Shown: positions 22,509 through 31,973 of the stretch, in pieces
How the letters are laid out: every line of letters begins with the position of its first letter
Position numbering within the stretch: position 1 is the first letter of the stretch
NCBI RefSeq assembly: GCF_016863635.1
Contig: NZ_BOPG01000045.1
Span: forward strand, 186,001-250,000
Direction of reading: 5' to 3'
DNA: 64,000 nucleotides
Origin: Virgisporangium aurantiacum
Lineage (GTDB): Bacteria > Actinomycetota > Actinomycetes > Mycobacteriales > Micromonosporaceae
The notes under the pieces: model-generated
Told to the model about the DNA's origin: nothing
The model's database searches: none
What the model saw: only the letters and a program-made list of their open reading frames with translations
Translations under genes and position numbers: made by a program

Positions 22509-24095
22509 ATGGCGCTGGCTGGGGCGTTCAACAACCGTTCCCTGCGGACGAAAATCGGCGCGGTGATTTCCGCGGCGACCGCGACGGGTCTGATCGTCGG
22601 CGGGGTCGCGATCTACACCCTGCGACACCACAACCAGAACGCCGAGGAGATGCTGACGCGCACGATCGCGGTCGACACGGCCGTCGGCAGTTTCAGCAAG
22701 AGCGTGGAAGCGTTCGGTGGTGGGGTGTCGGCCGCGCAGTTGTATCCGCAGCTGGCAAAGGAGATCCAGCAGGGCATGGCGGAGAACAAGAAGGCCATCG
22801 ACGAGGCGTTGAAAACGCTGGAGATCGAACTGGCCGCGGATCCGGCGGGCATCAAGACGGTTGCCAAGGCCCGGCAGGACTGGCAGGCCTTCACCGAGTT
22901 CCTGACCGCTCCTTCCACCACGCCTCTCACCACGCCGGAACAGTTCAACGAGGCCCTGCAGAAGTACAACGCGATCTACGGCGCGGTGGTCGCCGACGAG
23001 GACACGCTCCAGGCGCTGGCGACGAGCACCGCGAAGGCCAGCCTCCAGGAGGCCAAGTCCGAGGCCGCGAAGGCGATCTGGACCATCACGCTGCTCCTCG
23101 GCCTCGGCATCGTGGGCAGTCTCCTCGTCGCATTCCAGGTGGCCGGCCGCATCCGTAAGGCCGTCCAGGGCGTGTCAGCCCTCGCCGAGGGCCTCGCCGA
23201 CGGCGACCTGACCCGCACCTCCGGCGTCGTCAGCACCGACGAGGTCGGTCGGATGGCACAGGCGATGGACCGGGCCATCGGCCGGCTGCGCGAGGACATT
23301 CTCCAACTCACCGGTGACGCGACGACGCTGCAACGGGCGGCAGAGCAACTGACCGCCGTGTCCGCGGCCGTCGACACCGCCGCGTCCGACGCGTCGGCTC
23401 AGGCCGGAACCGTCGCGGCGGCGGCCGAGGTGGTGTCGAACAACCTGCAGGTCGTGTCCAGCGGCTCGGAGGAGATGGGCGCGTCGATCCGCGACATCTC
23501 CCAGTCGACGAGCGAGGCGTCCGAGGTCGCCGCGCAGGCGGTGGACGCCGCGGCGAGCACCAACGCGATGGTCTCCCGCCTCGGCGACTCGTCGAACGAG
23601 ATCGCGACCGTCGTCAAGGTCATCACCTCGATCGCGGAGCAGACCAACCTCCTCGCGCTCAACGCCACCATCGAGGCCGCCCGCGCCGGCGAGGCGGGCA
23701 AGGGGTTCGCGGTCGTCGCCGGTGAGGTCAAGGACCTCGCGCAGGAGACGGCCAAGGCCACCGAGGACATCTCCCGCCGCGTCGCGACGATCCAGACCGA
23801 CACCGAGGGCGCGGTCAGCGCGATCGGCCGGATCTCCACGATCATCGAGCGCATCAACGGCATCCAGATGACGATCGCGTCCGCCGTCGAGGAGCAGACC
23901 GCCACCACGCAGGAGATCAACCGGACCCTGTCCGACGCGGCCGACGGCGCCACCAACATCGCCTCGAACATCAACGGCGTATCGGACGCGACGCGCCGCA
24001 CCACGGACACGGTCGTCAACACCCGCCGCGCCGCCGACGAGGTCACCACCACGGCGACCCGCCTGCAGACGGTCGTGTCCCGGTTCCGGTACTGA
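22509..24095 (+). CDS. Methyl-accepting chemotaxis protein
   Basis: 528 residues. A first membrane helix (about 15-37) and a periplasmic-type helical sensor region (about 40-185, 4HB-like) are followed by a second helix (about 190-210), a HAMP domain (about 211-265) and a cytoplasmic signalling domain (about 285-528). The hairpin tip is conserved: ITSIAEQTNLLALNATIEAARAGEAGKGFAVVAGEVKDLAQET. There is no C-terminal NWETF-type pentapeptide, so methylation enzymes are not tethered there. The TIASAVEEQTATTQEI segment matches typical methylation helices. It should couple to CheA/CheW, which are not in the window. Confidence 0.95.
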   Translation: MALAGAFNNRSLRTKIGAVISAATATGLIVGGVAIYTLRHHNQNAEEMLTRTIAVDTAVGSFSKSVEAFGGGVSAAQLYPQLAKEIQQGMAENKKAIDEALKTLEIELAADPAGIKTVAKARQDWQAFTEFLTAPSTTPLTTPEQFNEALQKYNAIYGAVVADEDTLQALATSTAKASLQEAKSEAAKAIWTITLLLGLGIVGSLLVAFQVAGRIRKAVQGVSALAEGLADGDLTRTSGVVSTDEVGRMAQAMDRAIGRLREDILQLTGDATTLQRAAEQLTAVSAAVDTAASDASAQAGTVAAAAEVVSNNLQVVSSGSEEMGASIRDISQSTSEASEVAAQAVDAAASTNAMVSRLGDSSNEIATVVKVITSIAEQTNLLALNATIEAARAGEAGKGFAVVAGEVKDLAQETAKATEDISRRVATIQTDTEGAVSAIGRISTIIERINGIQMTIASAVEEQTATTQEINRTLSDAADGATNIASNINGVSDATRRTTDTVVNTRRAADEVTTTATRLQTVVSRFRY

Positions 24096-24096
24096 G

Positions 24097-24137
24097 GGCC
24101 GATCACCCCGTCCCGGAGATTCGGGACCTTCGGCCCT
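24097..24137 (+). terminator. Nested stem-loop after the chemoreceptor gene
   Basis: Outer arms GGGCCGA (24097-24103) and TCGGCCC (24131-24137) enclose inner arms GTCCCG (24111-24116) and CGGGAC (24123-24128) around GAGATT. It starts 1-2 bases after the chemoreceptor stop and ends 26 bases before narG. It probably terminates the chemotaxis transcript; it could also contribute to narG control. Confidence 0.6.
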
Positions 24138-24163
24138 GACAGCCGCTCCGCCCGCCAACCACG

Positions 24164-27100
24164 ATGGCGTGCATGGCGCGAACGGCCCAGCAGGCCCTGT
24201 TGGCGGTCGGCGGGCTGGTCCGCCGGGCCGAGGTTTCATCCGACGGTCGCACGCTGCACCAGATCGGTGGACGCGAAGCGGACGCGTTCTACCGCGACCG
24301 CTGGTCCTACGACAAGGTGGTGCGGTCGACGCACGGCGTCAACTGCACCGGATCGTGCTCGTGGAAGGTGTACGTCCGCGACGGGATCATCACGTGGGAA
24401 CAGCAGCAGGTCGACTACCCGAGTGTCGGCCCCGACCGGCCCGAGTACGAGCCGCGCGGCTGCCCGCGTGGTGCCGCGTTCTCCTGGTACACCTACTCGC
24501 CGACCCGGGTGCGCTACCCGTACGCGCGGGGCGTGCTGATCGACATGTACCGGGAGGCGAAGGCGCGTCTCGGTGACCCGGTCGCGGCGTGGGCCGACAT
24601 CCAGGGCGATCCCGAACGCCGTCGCCGGTACCAGCGGGCGCGGGGCAAGGGCGGGCTGGTGCGCGTCTCCTGGGACGAGGCACAGGAACTGGTCGCCGCC
24701 GCGCACGTGCACACCATCGGGACCCACGGGCCCGACCGGGTCGCCGGGTTCTCGCCGATCCCGGCGATGTCGATGGTGTCGCACGCCGTCGGGGCCCGGT
24801 TCCTGTCGCTGATCGGCGGCTCGATGCTGTCGTTCTACGACTGGTACGCCGACCTGCCCGTCGCGTCTCCGCAGATGTTCGGCGACCAGACCGACGTGCC
24901 CGAGTCCGGCGACTGGTGGGACGCCGCGTACCTGGTGATGTGGGGCTCCAACGTGCCGGTGACGCGGACGCCGGACGCGCACTGGATGGCCGAGGCGCGC
25001 TACCGCGGGCAGAAGGTCGTGGTGGTCTCGCCGGACTACGCCGACAACGTCAAGTTCGCCGACGAGTGGATGCCCGCGCAACCGGGAACCGACGGCGCGT
25101 TGGCGATGGCCATGGGTCACGTGATTCTCAAGGAGTTCTTCGTCGACCGGACCGTGCCGCGGTTCGCCGACTACGTCTCGCGGTTCACCGATCTTCCCTA
25201 CCTGGTCTGCCTCGAACCGGTCGACGGCGGCGGCTACCGGCCCGGCAAGTTCCTCACCGCCGAGGAACTCGGCGGGACCGGCACCGAGGCGGCGTTCCGG
25301 CCGGTGGTCTGGGACTCCGCCGCCGACGCGCCGGCGGTGCCGAACGGCTCGCTCGGCGACCGCTTCAGCGAGGCCGGCGTCGGCAAATGGAACCTCGACC
25401 TCGGCGACATCGTGCCCCGGTTGGGCTGCCACGGCGACGTCGTGGAGGTGGCGCTGCCGCGCTTCGACACCGACGAGCCGCAACTGCTGCGTCGCGGGGT
25501 GCCGACCGCGCGGGTGGCGGGCCGGCTGGTCACCACCGTGTTCGACCTGATGCTCGCCCAGTACGGCGTCGCCCGGCCGGGCCTGCCCGGCACGTGGCCG
25601 AGCGGGTACGACGACGCCGCCGAGCCGTACACGCCGGCGTGGCAGGAGCCGATCACCGGTGTCCCCGCCGCGCAGGTGACCCGCGTCGCGCGCGAGTTCG
25701 CCGACAACGCCGACCGGTCCGGCGGACGCTCGATGATCCTGATGGGCGCCGGCACCAACCACTGGTTCCACTCCGACACGACGTACCGGGCGATGCTCGC
25801 GTTGACGACGCTGACCGGGTGCCAGGGAATCAACGGCGGTGGCTGGGCGCACTACGTCGGGCAGGAGAAGTGCCGGCCGGTCACCGGGTGGGCGCACCTG
25901 GCGTTCGGGCTGGACTGGTCGCGCCCGCCGCGGCAGATGATCGGCACCGCGTTCTGGTACACGCACACCGACCAGTGGCGCTACGACCACTACAACGCCG
26001 AGGTTCTGGCGTCACCGCTGGCTGACGGGCACTTCACCGGCCGGCACACGATGGATCTGCTCGCCCAGTCGGCGCGGCTCGGGTGGATGCCGTCGATGCC
26101 GACGTTCGACCGCAACCCGCTCGACGTCGCCGACGAGGCCGTGGCCGCGAACCCCGACGACCCGGCGGCACACGTCGCCGCCGCGCTGGTCGACGGACGG
26201 CTCGGGTTCGCCTGCACCGACCCGGACGCGCCGGAGAACTGGCCGCGGGTGCTGACGGTGTGGCGGGCCAACCTGCTCGGTTCGTCGGCGAAGGGCAACG
26301 AGTACTTCCTGCGTCACCTGTTGGGTACGGACTCGAACCTGCGCGCGACCGAGGCCCCGCAGGGCTTGAGACCGAACGACGTGGTGTGGCACGACGAGGC
26401 GCCGGAAGGCAAGCTCGACCTGTTGCTCAGCCTCGACTTCCGGATGACGTCGACCACGTTGTTCTCCGACGTCGTGCTGCCCGCCGCCACCTGGTACGAG
26501 AAGCACGATCTCAACAGCACCGACATGCATCCATTCGTGCACGCGTTCACCCCGGCGATCAACCCGCCGTGGCAGACCCGCACCGACTTCGCCGCGTTCC
26601 ACGGCATCGCCCGGGCGTTCTCCGACCTCGCCGCGACGCATCTCGGCGTGCGCCGGGACCTGGTGGCCGCGCCGCTGCTGCACGACACCCCGGACGCGCT
26701 GGCGACCCCGCACGGCGTGGTGCGGGACTGGAAGACCGGTGACGCCGTAGAAGCCGTACCCGGAAAGACGATGCCGAAGTTCGTCGTGGTGGAACGCGAC
26801 TACGGCGCGGTCGCCGACAAGCTGGCCGCGCTCGGCCCGCTCCTGGACCGGTTGGGTACCACCACGAAGGCGGTCACCGTCGACGTCACCCCGGAGATCG
26901 AACGGCTGGCCCGGGTCAACGGCACGGTCCGCGGCGGCGTCGCCGACGGGCGGCCCCGGCTGGACACGGACATCCGTGCCTGCGAGGCGATCCTGACGCT
27001 GTCGGGAACGACCAACGGCCGGGTGGCCACGGCGGGCTTCGAGTTCCTCGAACGACGCACCGGGCAACGCCTCGCCGACCTCGCCCGCGAGCACGAGGGC

Positions 27101-27829
27101 AAGCAGATCACGTTCGCCGACACGCAGTCGCGGCCGGTGCCCGTCATCACCAGCCCGGAGTGGTCGGGCAGCGAACACGGCGGACGCCGGTACTCGCCGT
27201 TCACCATCAACACCGAGCGGCTCAAGCCCTGGCACACCCTCACCGGCCGGCAGCACTTCTTCCTCGACCACGACTGGATGCACGAGGTCGGCGAGGGCCT
27301 GCCGGTCTTCCGGCCGCCGCTGGACATGCACAAGTTGTTCGGCGAGCCGCGCCTCGGCACCACCGGCGAGCTGGAGATCACGCTGCGGTATCTCACGCCG
27401 CACTCGAAATGGTCGATCCACTCCGAGTACCAGGACAACCTCATCATGCTGACGCTGTCGCGCGGCGGCCCGACGATGTGGATGTCCGAAGTGGACGCGG
27501 GGAAGATCGGCGTGCGCGACAACGACTGGATCGAGGCGGTCAACCGCAACGGCGTGGTGGTGTGCCGGGCGGTGGTGACGCACAAGATGCCCGCGGGCAC
27601 GGTGTACATGTACCACGCGCAGGAACGCGTCATCGACGTGCCGAAGGCCGAGACCAACGGCCGGCGCGGCGGCATCCACAACTCGTTGACCCGGTTGCTG
27701 GTGAAGCCGACGCACCTGATCGGCGGCTACGCCCAGCTGTCGTTCGCGTTCAACTACCTCGGTCCGACCGGCAACCAGCGCGACGAGGTCACGGTGATCC
27801 GTCGGCGTTCGCAGGATGTGGAGTACTGA
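24164..27829 (+). CDS. narG: Respiratory nitrate reductase, alpha (molybdopterin) subunit
   Basis: 1221 residues, full length for NarG, which reduces nitrate to nitrite at a Mo-bisMGD centre on the inner face of the membrane. The N-terminal FS0 cluster ligands are His57, Cys61, Cys65 and Cys100 (HGVNCTGSCSW ... GCPRG), matching the His-Cys3 set of Escherichia coli NarG. The TDVPES segment, which carries the Mo-ligating Asp in this family, is present, as are MWGSNVPVTRTPDAH and the C-terminal NYLGPTGNQRDEV. ATG 24164 or 24173 may be the start; neither has a clear ribosome site. No twin-arginine peptide is seen, as expected for cytoplasmic-facing NarG. It is first of narGHJIK. Confidence 0.98.
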   Translation: MACMARTAQQALLAVGGLVRRAEVSSDGRTLHQIGGREADAFYRDRWSYDKVVRSTHGVNCTGSCSWKVYVRDGIITWEQQQVDYPSVGPDRPEYEPRGCPRGAAFSWYTYSPTRVRYPYARGVLIDMYREAKARLGDPVAAWADIQGDPERRRRYQRARGKGGLVRVSWDEAQELVAAAHVHTIGTHGPDRVAGFSPIPAMSMVSHAVGARFLSLIGGSMLSFYDWYADLPVASPQMFGDQTDVPESGDWWDAAYLVMWGSNVPVTRTPDAHWMAEARYRGQKVVVVSPDYADNVKFADEWMPAQPGTDGALAMAMGHVILKEFFVDRTVPRFADYVSRFTDLPYLVCLEPVDGGGYRPGKFLTAEELGGTGTEAAFRPVVWDSAADAPAVPNGSLGDRFSEAGVGKWNLDLGDIVPRLGCHGDVVEVALPRFDTDEPQLLRRGVPTARVAGRLVTTVFDLMLAQYGVARPGLPGTWPSGYDDAAEPYTPAWQEPITGVPAAQVTRVAREFADNADRSGGRSMILMGAGTNHWFHSDTTYRAMLALTTLTGCQGINGGGWAHYVGQEKCRPVTGWAHLAFGLDWSRPPRQMIGTAFWYTHTDQWRYDHYNAEVLASPLADGHFTGRHTMDLLAQSARLGWMPSMPTFDRNPLDVADEAVAANPDDPAAHVAAALVDGRLGFACTDPDAPENWPRVLTVWRANLLGSSAKGNEYFLRHLLGTDSNLRATEAPQGLRPNDVVWHDEAPEGKLDLLLSLDFRMTSTTLFSDVVLPAATWYEKHDLNSTDMHPFVHAFTPAINPPWQTRTDFAAFHGIARAFSDLAATHLGVRRDLVAAPLLHDTPDALATPHGVVRDWKTGDAVEAVPGKTMPKFVVVERDYGAVADKLAALGPLLDRLGTTTKAVTVDVTPEIERLARVNGTVRGGVADGRPRLDTDIRACEAILTLSGTTNGRVATAGFEFLERRTGQRLADLAREHEGKQITFADTQSRPVPVITSPEWSGSEHGGRRYSPFTINTERLKPWHTLTGRQHFFLDHDWMHEVGEGLPVFRPPLDMHKLFGEPRLGTTGELEITLRYLTPHSKWSIHSEYQDNLIMLTLSRGGPTMWMSEVDAGKIGVRDNDWIEAVNRNGVVVCRAVVTHKMPAGTVYMYHAQERVIDVPKAETNGRRGGIHNSLTRLLVKPTHLIGGYAQLSFAFNYLGPTGNQRDEVTVIRRRSQDVEY

Positions 27830-27830
27830 G

Positions 27831-29402
27831 ATGCGCGTGATGGCGCAAATGTCGATGGTCATGAACCTCGACAAGTGCATCGGTTGCCACACCTGCTCGG
27901 TGACGTGCAAGCAGGCGTGGACCAACCGGTCGGGTGTGGAGTACGTGTGGTTCAACAACGTCGAGTCGCGTCCGGGGCAGGGCTATCCGCGCACGTACCA
28001 GGATCAGGAGCGCTGGCAGGGCGGCTGGACCCGGACCCGGTCGGGCCGGCTCAAGCCGCGCGCCGGTGGCCGGCTGAAGAAGCTGTTCAGCATCTTCGCG
28101 AACCCGAAGATGCCGGCGATGCGGGACTACTACGAGCCGTGGACCTACGACTACGAGCACCTGCTCACCGCGCCGGCCGGCGACGACACGCCTGTCGCGC
28201 GTCCCAAATCGCTGTTGACCGGGCGGGACACGAAGGTGACGTGGTCGGCGAACTGGGACGACTCGCTGGCCGGCGGCAACGAGATCGCCGCCGGTGACCC
28301 GGTGCTGAAACAGGTCTCCGACCGGGTGAAGCAGGAGTACGAGAACGCGTTCCTGTTCTTCCTGCCGCGCATCTGTGAGCACTGCCTGAACCCGTCGTGC
28401 GCCGCGTCGTGCCCGTCGGGCGCCATCTACAAGCGGGCCGAGGACGGCATCGTGCTCGTCGACCAGGACCGCTGCCGCGGCTGGCGGATGTGCATCACCG
28501 GCTGCCCGTACAAGAAGATCTACTTCAACCACCGCACCGGCAAGGCGGAGAAGTGCACGTTCTGCTTCCCGCGCATCGAGATCGGCCAGCCCACCATCTG
28601 CTCGGAGACGTGCGTCGGCCGGCTTCGGTACATCGGTCTGATGCTCTACGACGCCGATGCCGTCACGACGGCCGCCGCCGTCGAGAACGAGAAGGACCTG
28701 TACGCGGCGCAGCGCTCGGTCTTCCTCGACCCGCACGACCCGTCGGTGGCCGACGCCGCCCGCCGGGCCGACATCCCGGACGACTGGATCGAGGCGGCGA
28801 AACGGTCACCGGTCTGGGACCTCATCATGAGGTACGAGGTGGCGCTCCCGCTGCACCCGGAGTACCGCACGATGCCGATGGTCTGGTACATCCCGCCGCT
28901 GTCACCGGTGGTCGACGTGCTCCGTGACACCGGCCACGACGGCGAGGCGGCGGGTAACCTGTTCGGCGCCGTCGACGCGCTGCGGATCCCGGTCGACTAC
29001 CTCGCCGGGCTGTTCACCGCCGGCGATCCGGCGCCCGTGCGGGCGGTGCTGAACCGGTTGGCGGCGATGCGTTCCTACCAGCGACGCGTCAACCTGGGCG
29101 AGGAGCGCGACGAGTCCATCGCCACGGCGGTGGGCATGACCGGCGGGCAGATGGACGACATGTACCGGCTGCTGGCGATCGCCAAGTACGAGGACCGCTA
29201 CGTCATCCCGAGCGCGCACGCCGAGGACGCGCACCGGCTGGAGCAGATCGCCACCGAGTGCAGCCTCGACTACGACGGCGGCCCCGGCATGGGCGGGAGC
29301 GGGCCGTTCGGCGAGTCGTCCGGCCGGCCGGTCCCCCTCCAGCTGGAGTCGCTCCGCACGCTCCGCGACCGGCAGACCGCCGACGAAATCGAGCCGTCAT
29401 GA
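27831..29402 (+). CDS. narH: Respiratory nitrate reductase, beta (iron-sulfur) subunit
   Basis: 523 residues carrying the electron-transfer clusters between NarI haem and NarG. The first cluster motif is Cys16, 19, 22 and 26 (CIGCHTCSVTC). Then come CEHCLNPSCAASC and CRGWRMCITGC; in the last, Trp replaces the second Cys, marking the [3Fe-4S] site. CTFCF with a later CSETC completes the set. ATG 27831 is one base after the narG stop, with GGATGTGGAG upstream. The length and the characteristic MVWYIPPLSPVVD segment are normal. Confidence 0.98.
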   Translation: MRVMAQMSMVMNLDKCIGCHTCSVTCKQAWTNRSGVEYVWFNNVESRPGQGYPRTYQDQERWQGGWTRTRSGRLKPRAGGRLKKLFSIFANPKMPAMRDYYEPWTYDYEHLLTAPAGDDTPVARPKSLLTGRDTKVTWSANWDDSLAGGNEIAAGDPVLKQVSDRVKQEYENAFLFFLPRICEHCLNPSCAASCPSGAIYKRAEDGIVLVDQDRCRGWRMCITGCPYKKIYFNHRTGKAEKCTFCFPRIEIGQPTICSETCVGRLRYIGLMLYDADAVTTAAAVENEKDLYAAQRSVFLDPHDPSVADAARRADIPDDWIEAAKRSPVWDLIMRYEVALPLHPEYRTMPMVWYIPPLSPVVDVLRDTGHDGEAAGNLFGAVDALRIPVDYLAGLFTAGDPAPVRAVLNRLAAMRSYQRRVNLGEERDESIATAVGMTGGQMDDMYRLLAIAKYEDRYVIPSAHAEDAHRLEQIATECSLDYDGGPGMGGSGPFGESSGRPVPLQLESLRTLRDRQTADEIEPS

Positions 29403-30016
29403 CTGCGGTGTGGCGGGCGGTCGCCGCCCGCGCGGCCTCGCTGCTGCTGCGCTACCCCGACGACGACGTCATGGCGGCGCTGCCGACGGTCCGGGCGGCA
29501 TTGGCGGACCTGCCCGACGCGGTGCGGCGTCCACTGTGGACGGTGGCGGAGCACCGGGCCGGCGCCGACGCCGGCACGCTCCGGAGCGGGTACGTCGAGC
29601 TGTTCGACTTCCGGCGCCGCTGCTGCCTGCACCTCACGTACTACACCTGCGGCGACACCCGCAAACGGGGCGAGGCGCTGGTCGGGTTCGCCGCCGCGTA
29701 CAAGGCGGCCGGCCTGGAGGTCGTCGGCGGGGAACTGCCCGACTTCCTGCCCGCGGTGCTCGACCTGGCTTCCTGTGACGACGGCGGATGGCGGCTGCTG
29801 CGGGACAACCGGGTCGGCCTGGACCTGCTGACCGAGGCGCTCGCGAAGGAGGATTCGGTGTACCGGCACGCGATCGAGGCGGTCCGGCAGATGCTGCCAC
29901 CGGCCCGACCCGGCGACCTGGCGGCGGCCGCCCTGCTGGCCCGTACCGGCCCGCCGGTCGAACAGGTGGGGCTGGAGCCGTACGGGCCCGTCGACACCGT
30001 CGGAGGCCGTCGATGA
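29399..30016 (+). CDS. narJ: Nitrate reductase delta subunit, assembly chaperone
   Basis: 205 residues. NarJ chaperones bind apo-NarG and allow molybdenum cofactor insertion; they are not part of the final enzyme. The family pattern LLLRYPDDDVMAALP, then YVELFDFRRRCCLHLTYYTCGDTRKRGEALVGF, then LPDFLPAVLDLA is clear. The start overlaps the narH stop by four bases (ATGA) and its own stop overlaps narI the same way. Confidence 0.97.
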   Translation: MTAVWRAVAARAASLLLRYPDDDVMAALPTVRAALADLPDAVRRPLWTVAEHRAGADAGTLRSGYVELFDFRRRCCLHLTYYTCGDTRKRGEALVGFAAAYKAAGLEVVGGELPDFLPAVLDLASCDDGGWRLLRDNRVGLDLLTEALAKEDSVYRHAIEAVRQMLPPARPGDLAAAALLARTGPPVEQVGLEPYGPVDTVGGRR

Positions 30017-30753
30017 ACGTTCTGCTGTGGACGGTGTATCCCTACGTCGCGGTGGCGGTGCTCGTCGGCGGGCTGATCTGGCGGTACCGCTACGACAAGT
30101 TCGGCTGGACCACCCGGTCGTCCCAGTTGTACGAGACCGCCGTGCTGCGGTGGGGGAGCCCGCTGTTCCACTTCGGCGTGCTGATGGTCCTCGTCGGACA
30201 CATCGGCGGCCTGCTGATCCCGAAGTCGTGGACCGAGGCGATCGGCGTCACCGAACACGCCTACCACCTCATGGCCGTGTTCGTCGGCACCGTCGCCGGG
30301 CTGTGCACGCTGATCGGCATGGCGATCCTCATCGCCCGTCGCCGGCTGACCGGGCCGGTGTTCGCCGCGACCACCCGCAACGACAAGGCCATGTACGTCG
30401 TGCTCGCCGCCGTGATCGTCCTCGGCCTGCTGGCGACCGTGCGGGCGAACATCGTCGGGGACGGATACGACTACCGGGAGACGATCTCGCCCTGGTTCCG
30501 GTCGCTGTTCGTCTTCCAGCCCGACCCGGAGATCATGGCCGGCGCGCCGGTCGGCTTCCAGATCCACGTCATCGCCGCCTTCGCGCTGTTCGCGTTCTGG
30601 CCGTTCACGCGGCTGGTGCACGCGTTCAGCGCACCGGTCGGCTACCTCACCCGCCCCTACATCCCGTACCGCAGCCGCGATCCGCGCCCCGGACTCGGTC
30701 CCCGGCGGCGCGGCTGGGAGGGTCCCCCCACGCTCCCCCGAGGTGGACGATGA
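30013..30753 (+). CDS. narI: Respiratory nitrate reductase, gamma (cytochrome b) subunit
   Basis: 246 residues with five membrane helices. It oxidises menaquinol and passes electrons through two b haems to NarH. The haem ligands are His53 and His63 (LFHFGVLMVLVGHIGG) and His185 and His203 (IHVIAAF...LVHAFS), matching the E. coli spacing. The C-terminal RPYIPYRSR motif is typical; after it come about 20 extra Pro/Arg/Gly-rich residues. ATGA overlaps tie it to narJ and narK. Confidence 0.97.
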   Translation: MNVLLWTVYPYVAVAVLVGGLIWRYRYDKFGWTTRSSQLYETAVLRWGSPLFHFGVLMVLVGHIGGLLIPKSWTEAIGVTEHAYHLMAVFVGTVAGLCTLIGMAILIARRRLTGPVFAATTRNDKAMYVVLAAVIVLGLLATVRANIVGDGYDYRETISPWFRSLFVFQPDPEIMAGAPVGFQIHVIAAFALFAFWPFTRLVHAFSAPVGYLTRPYIPYRSRDPRPGLGPRRRGWEGPPTLPRGGR

Positions 30754-31973
30754 GACCCGGTGCCACCCGCAACCTGATCCTGGCCACCCTCGGGTTCACC
30801 GTGAACTTCTGGGCGTGGGCTCTGCTCGGTCCGCTCGGCCCGGGGGTGAAGGAGCGCCTCGGCCTCAGCTTCGCCGCGCAGTCGCTGCTCGTCGCGGTCC
30901 CCGTGCTCGTCGGTTCGGTCGGACGCATCCCGATCGGTGCGCTCACCGACCGGTACGGCGCCCGGGTGATGTTCCCGGCGGTGTCACTGGCCAGCATCGT
31001 GCCGGTGCTGACGCTGGCGTTCGTGTCGTCGTACCCGGCCCTGATCGTCACCGGCTTCCTGCTCGGCATCGGCGGCACCGCGTTCGCGGTCGGCGTGCCG
31101 CTGGTGTCGGGCTGGTATCCGCCGGCCCGGCGCGGGTTCGCGATCGGCGTGTTCGGCGCCGGCATGGGCGGCACCGCGATCGCCAACTTCACCACCGTCA
31201 AGCTCGCCGACGCCTACGGCGACAACACACCGTTCTTCCTCGTGGCGACGATGCTGGCCGGGTACGCCGTGGTGGCGTTCCTGTTCATCCGCGACGCCCC
31301 CGACCGGCAGCGGCCGGCCGGGTCGGCCTGGTCGCGCACCGTCGACGTGGGACGCCTGCCGGTGACGTGGCAGCTGTGCTTCCTGTACGCCGTCGGGTTC
31401 GGCGGGTTCGTCGCGTTCAGCGTCTACCTGCCCGCGTACCTGCGCACCGCCTACGATCTCAGCGCCAACGACGCGGCGCTGCGCACGGCCGGGTTCGTCC
31501 TGCTGGCCGTCGTCGCGCGGCCCACCGGCGGCTGGCTGTCCGACCGGTTCCACCCGGTGCCGGTGCTCGTCTGGTGCTTCACCGGGACCGCCGGGTTCGC
31601 CGTCGTGCAGGCGTTCCAGCCGGTGCTCGTTCCGGTCGCCACGGTGGCGTTCCTCGGCATGGCGGCCCTGCTCGGCGCCGCCAGCGGTGCCGTGTTCGCG
31701 CTCGTCGGCAAGGTCGCGCCCGCCGACAAGGTCGGCACCGTCACCGGCGTCGTCGGTGCGGCCGGCGGCCTCGGCGGGTTCGTCCCACCCCTGATCATGG
31801 GCTGGGTGTACGGCGTCGAGGATTCCTACGCGATCGGGCTGATGCTGCTCTCGGACGTCGCCCTCGCCGCGGCGGTCTACACCGCGGTCAAGATGAGCGG
31901 TCTGGCCCGCCGTCCGCACGGAGAGCCGGTCCGATCCAGCGCCGGACGAGAGCCCGCAACTGGTCGTCGGTGA
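30750..31973 (+). CDS. narK: Nitrate/nitrite transporter (MFS, NarK type)
   Basis: 407 residues with 12 predicted helices. NarK-type MFS proteins import nitrate or exchange it for nitrite. The early motif FTVNFWAWALLGPLG and the two glycine-rich nitrate signatures GIGGTAFAVGVPLVSGWYPPARRGFAIGVFGAGMGG and GAAGGLGGFVPPLIMG fit the family. It follows narI with an ATGA overlap, an uncommon last position for narK. Its final 28 codons overlap the 3' end of the convergent TetR gene by 86 bases, so the last residues (from about RRPHGEP) are probably a disordered extension. Confidence 0.95.
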   Translation: MRPGATRNLILATLGFTVNFWAWALLGPLGPGVKERLGLSFAAQSLLVAVPVLVGSVGRIPIGALTDRYGARVMFPAVSLASIVPVLTLAFVSSYPALIVTGFLLGIGGTAFAVGVPLVSGWYPPARRGFAIGVFGAGMGGTAIANFTTVKLADAYGDNTPFFLVATMLAGYAVVAFLFIRDAPDRQRPAGSAWSRTVDVGRLPVTWQLCFLYAVGFGGFVAFSVYLPAYLRTAYDLSANDAALRTAGFVLLAVVARPTGGWLSDRFHPVPVLVWCFTGTAGFAVVQAFQPVLVPVATVAFLGMAALLGAASGAVFALVGKVAPADKVGTVTGVVGAAGGLGGFVPPLIMGWVYGVEDSYAIGLMLLSDVALAAAVYTAVKMSGLARRPHGEPVRSSAGREPATGRR

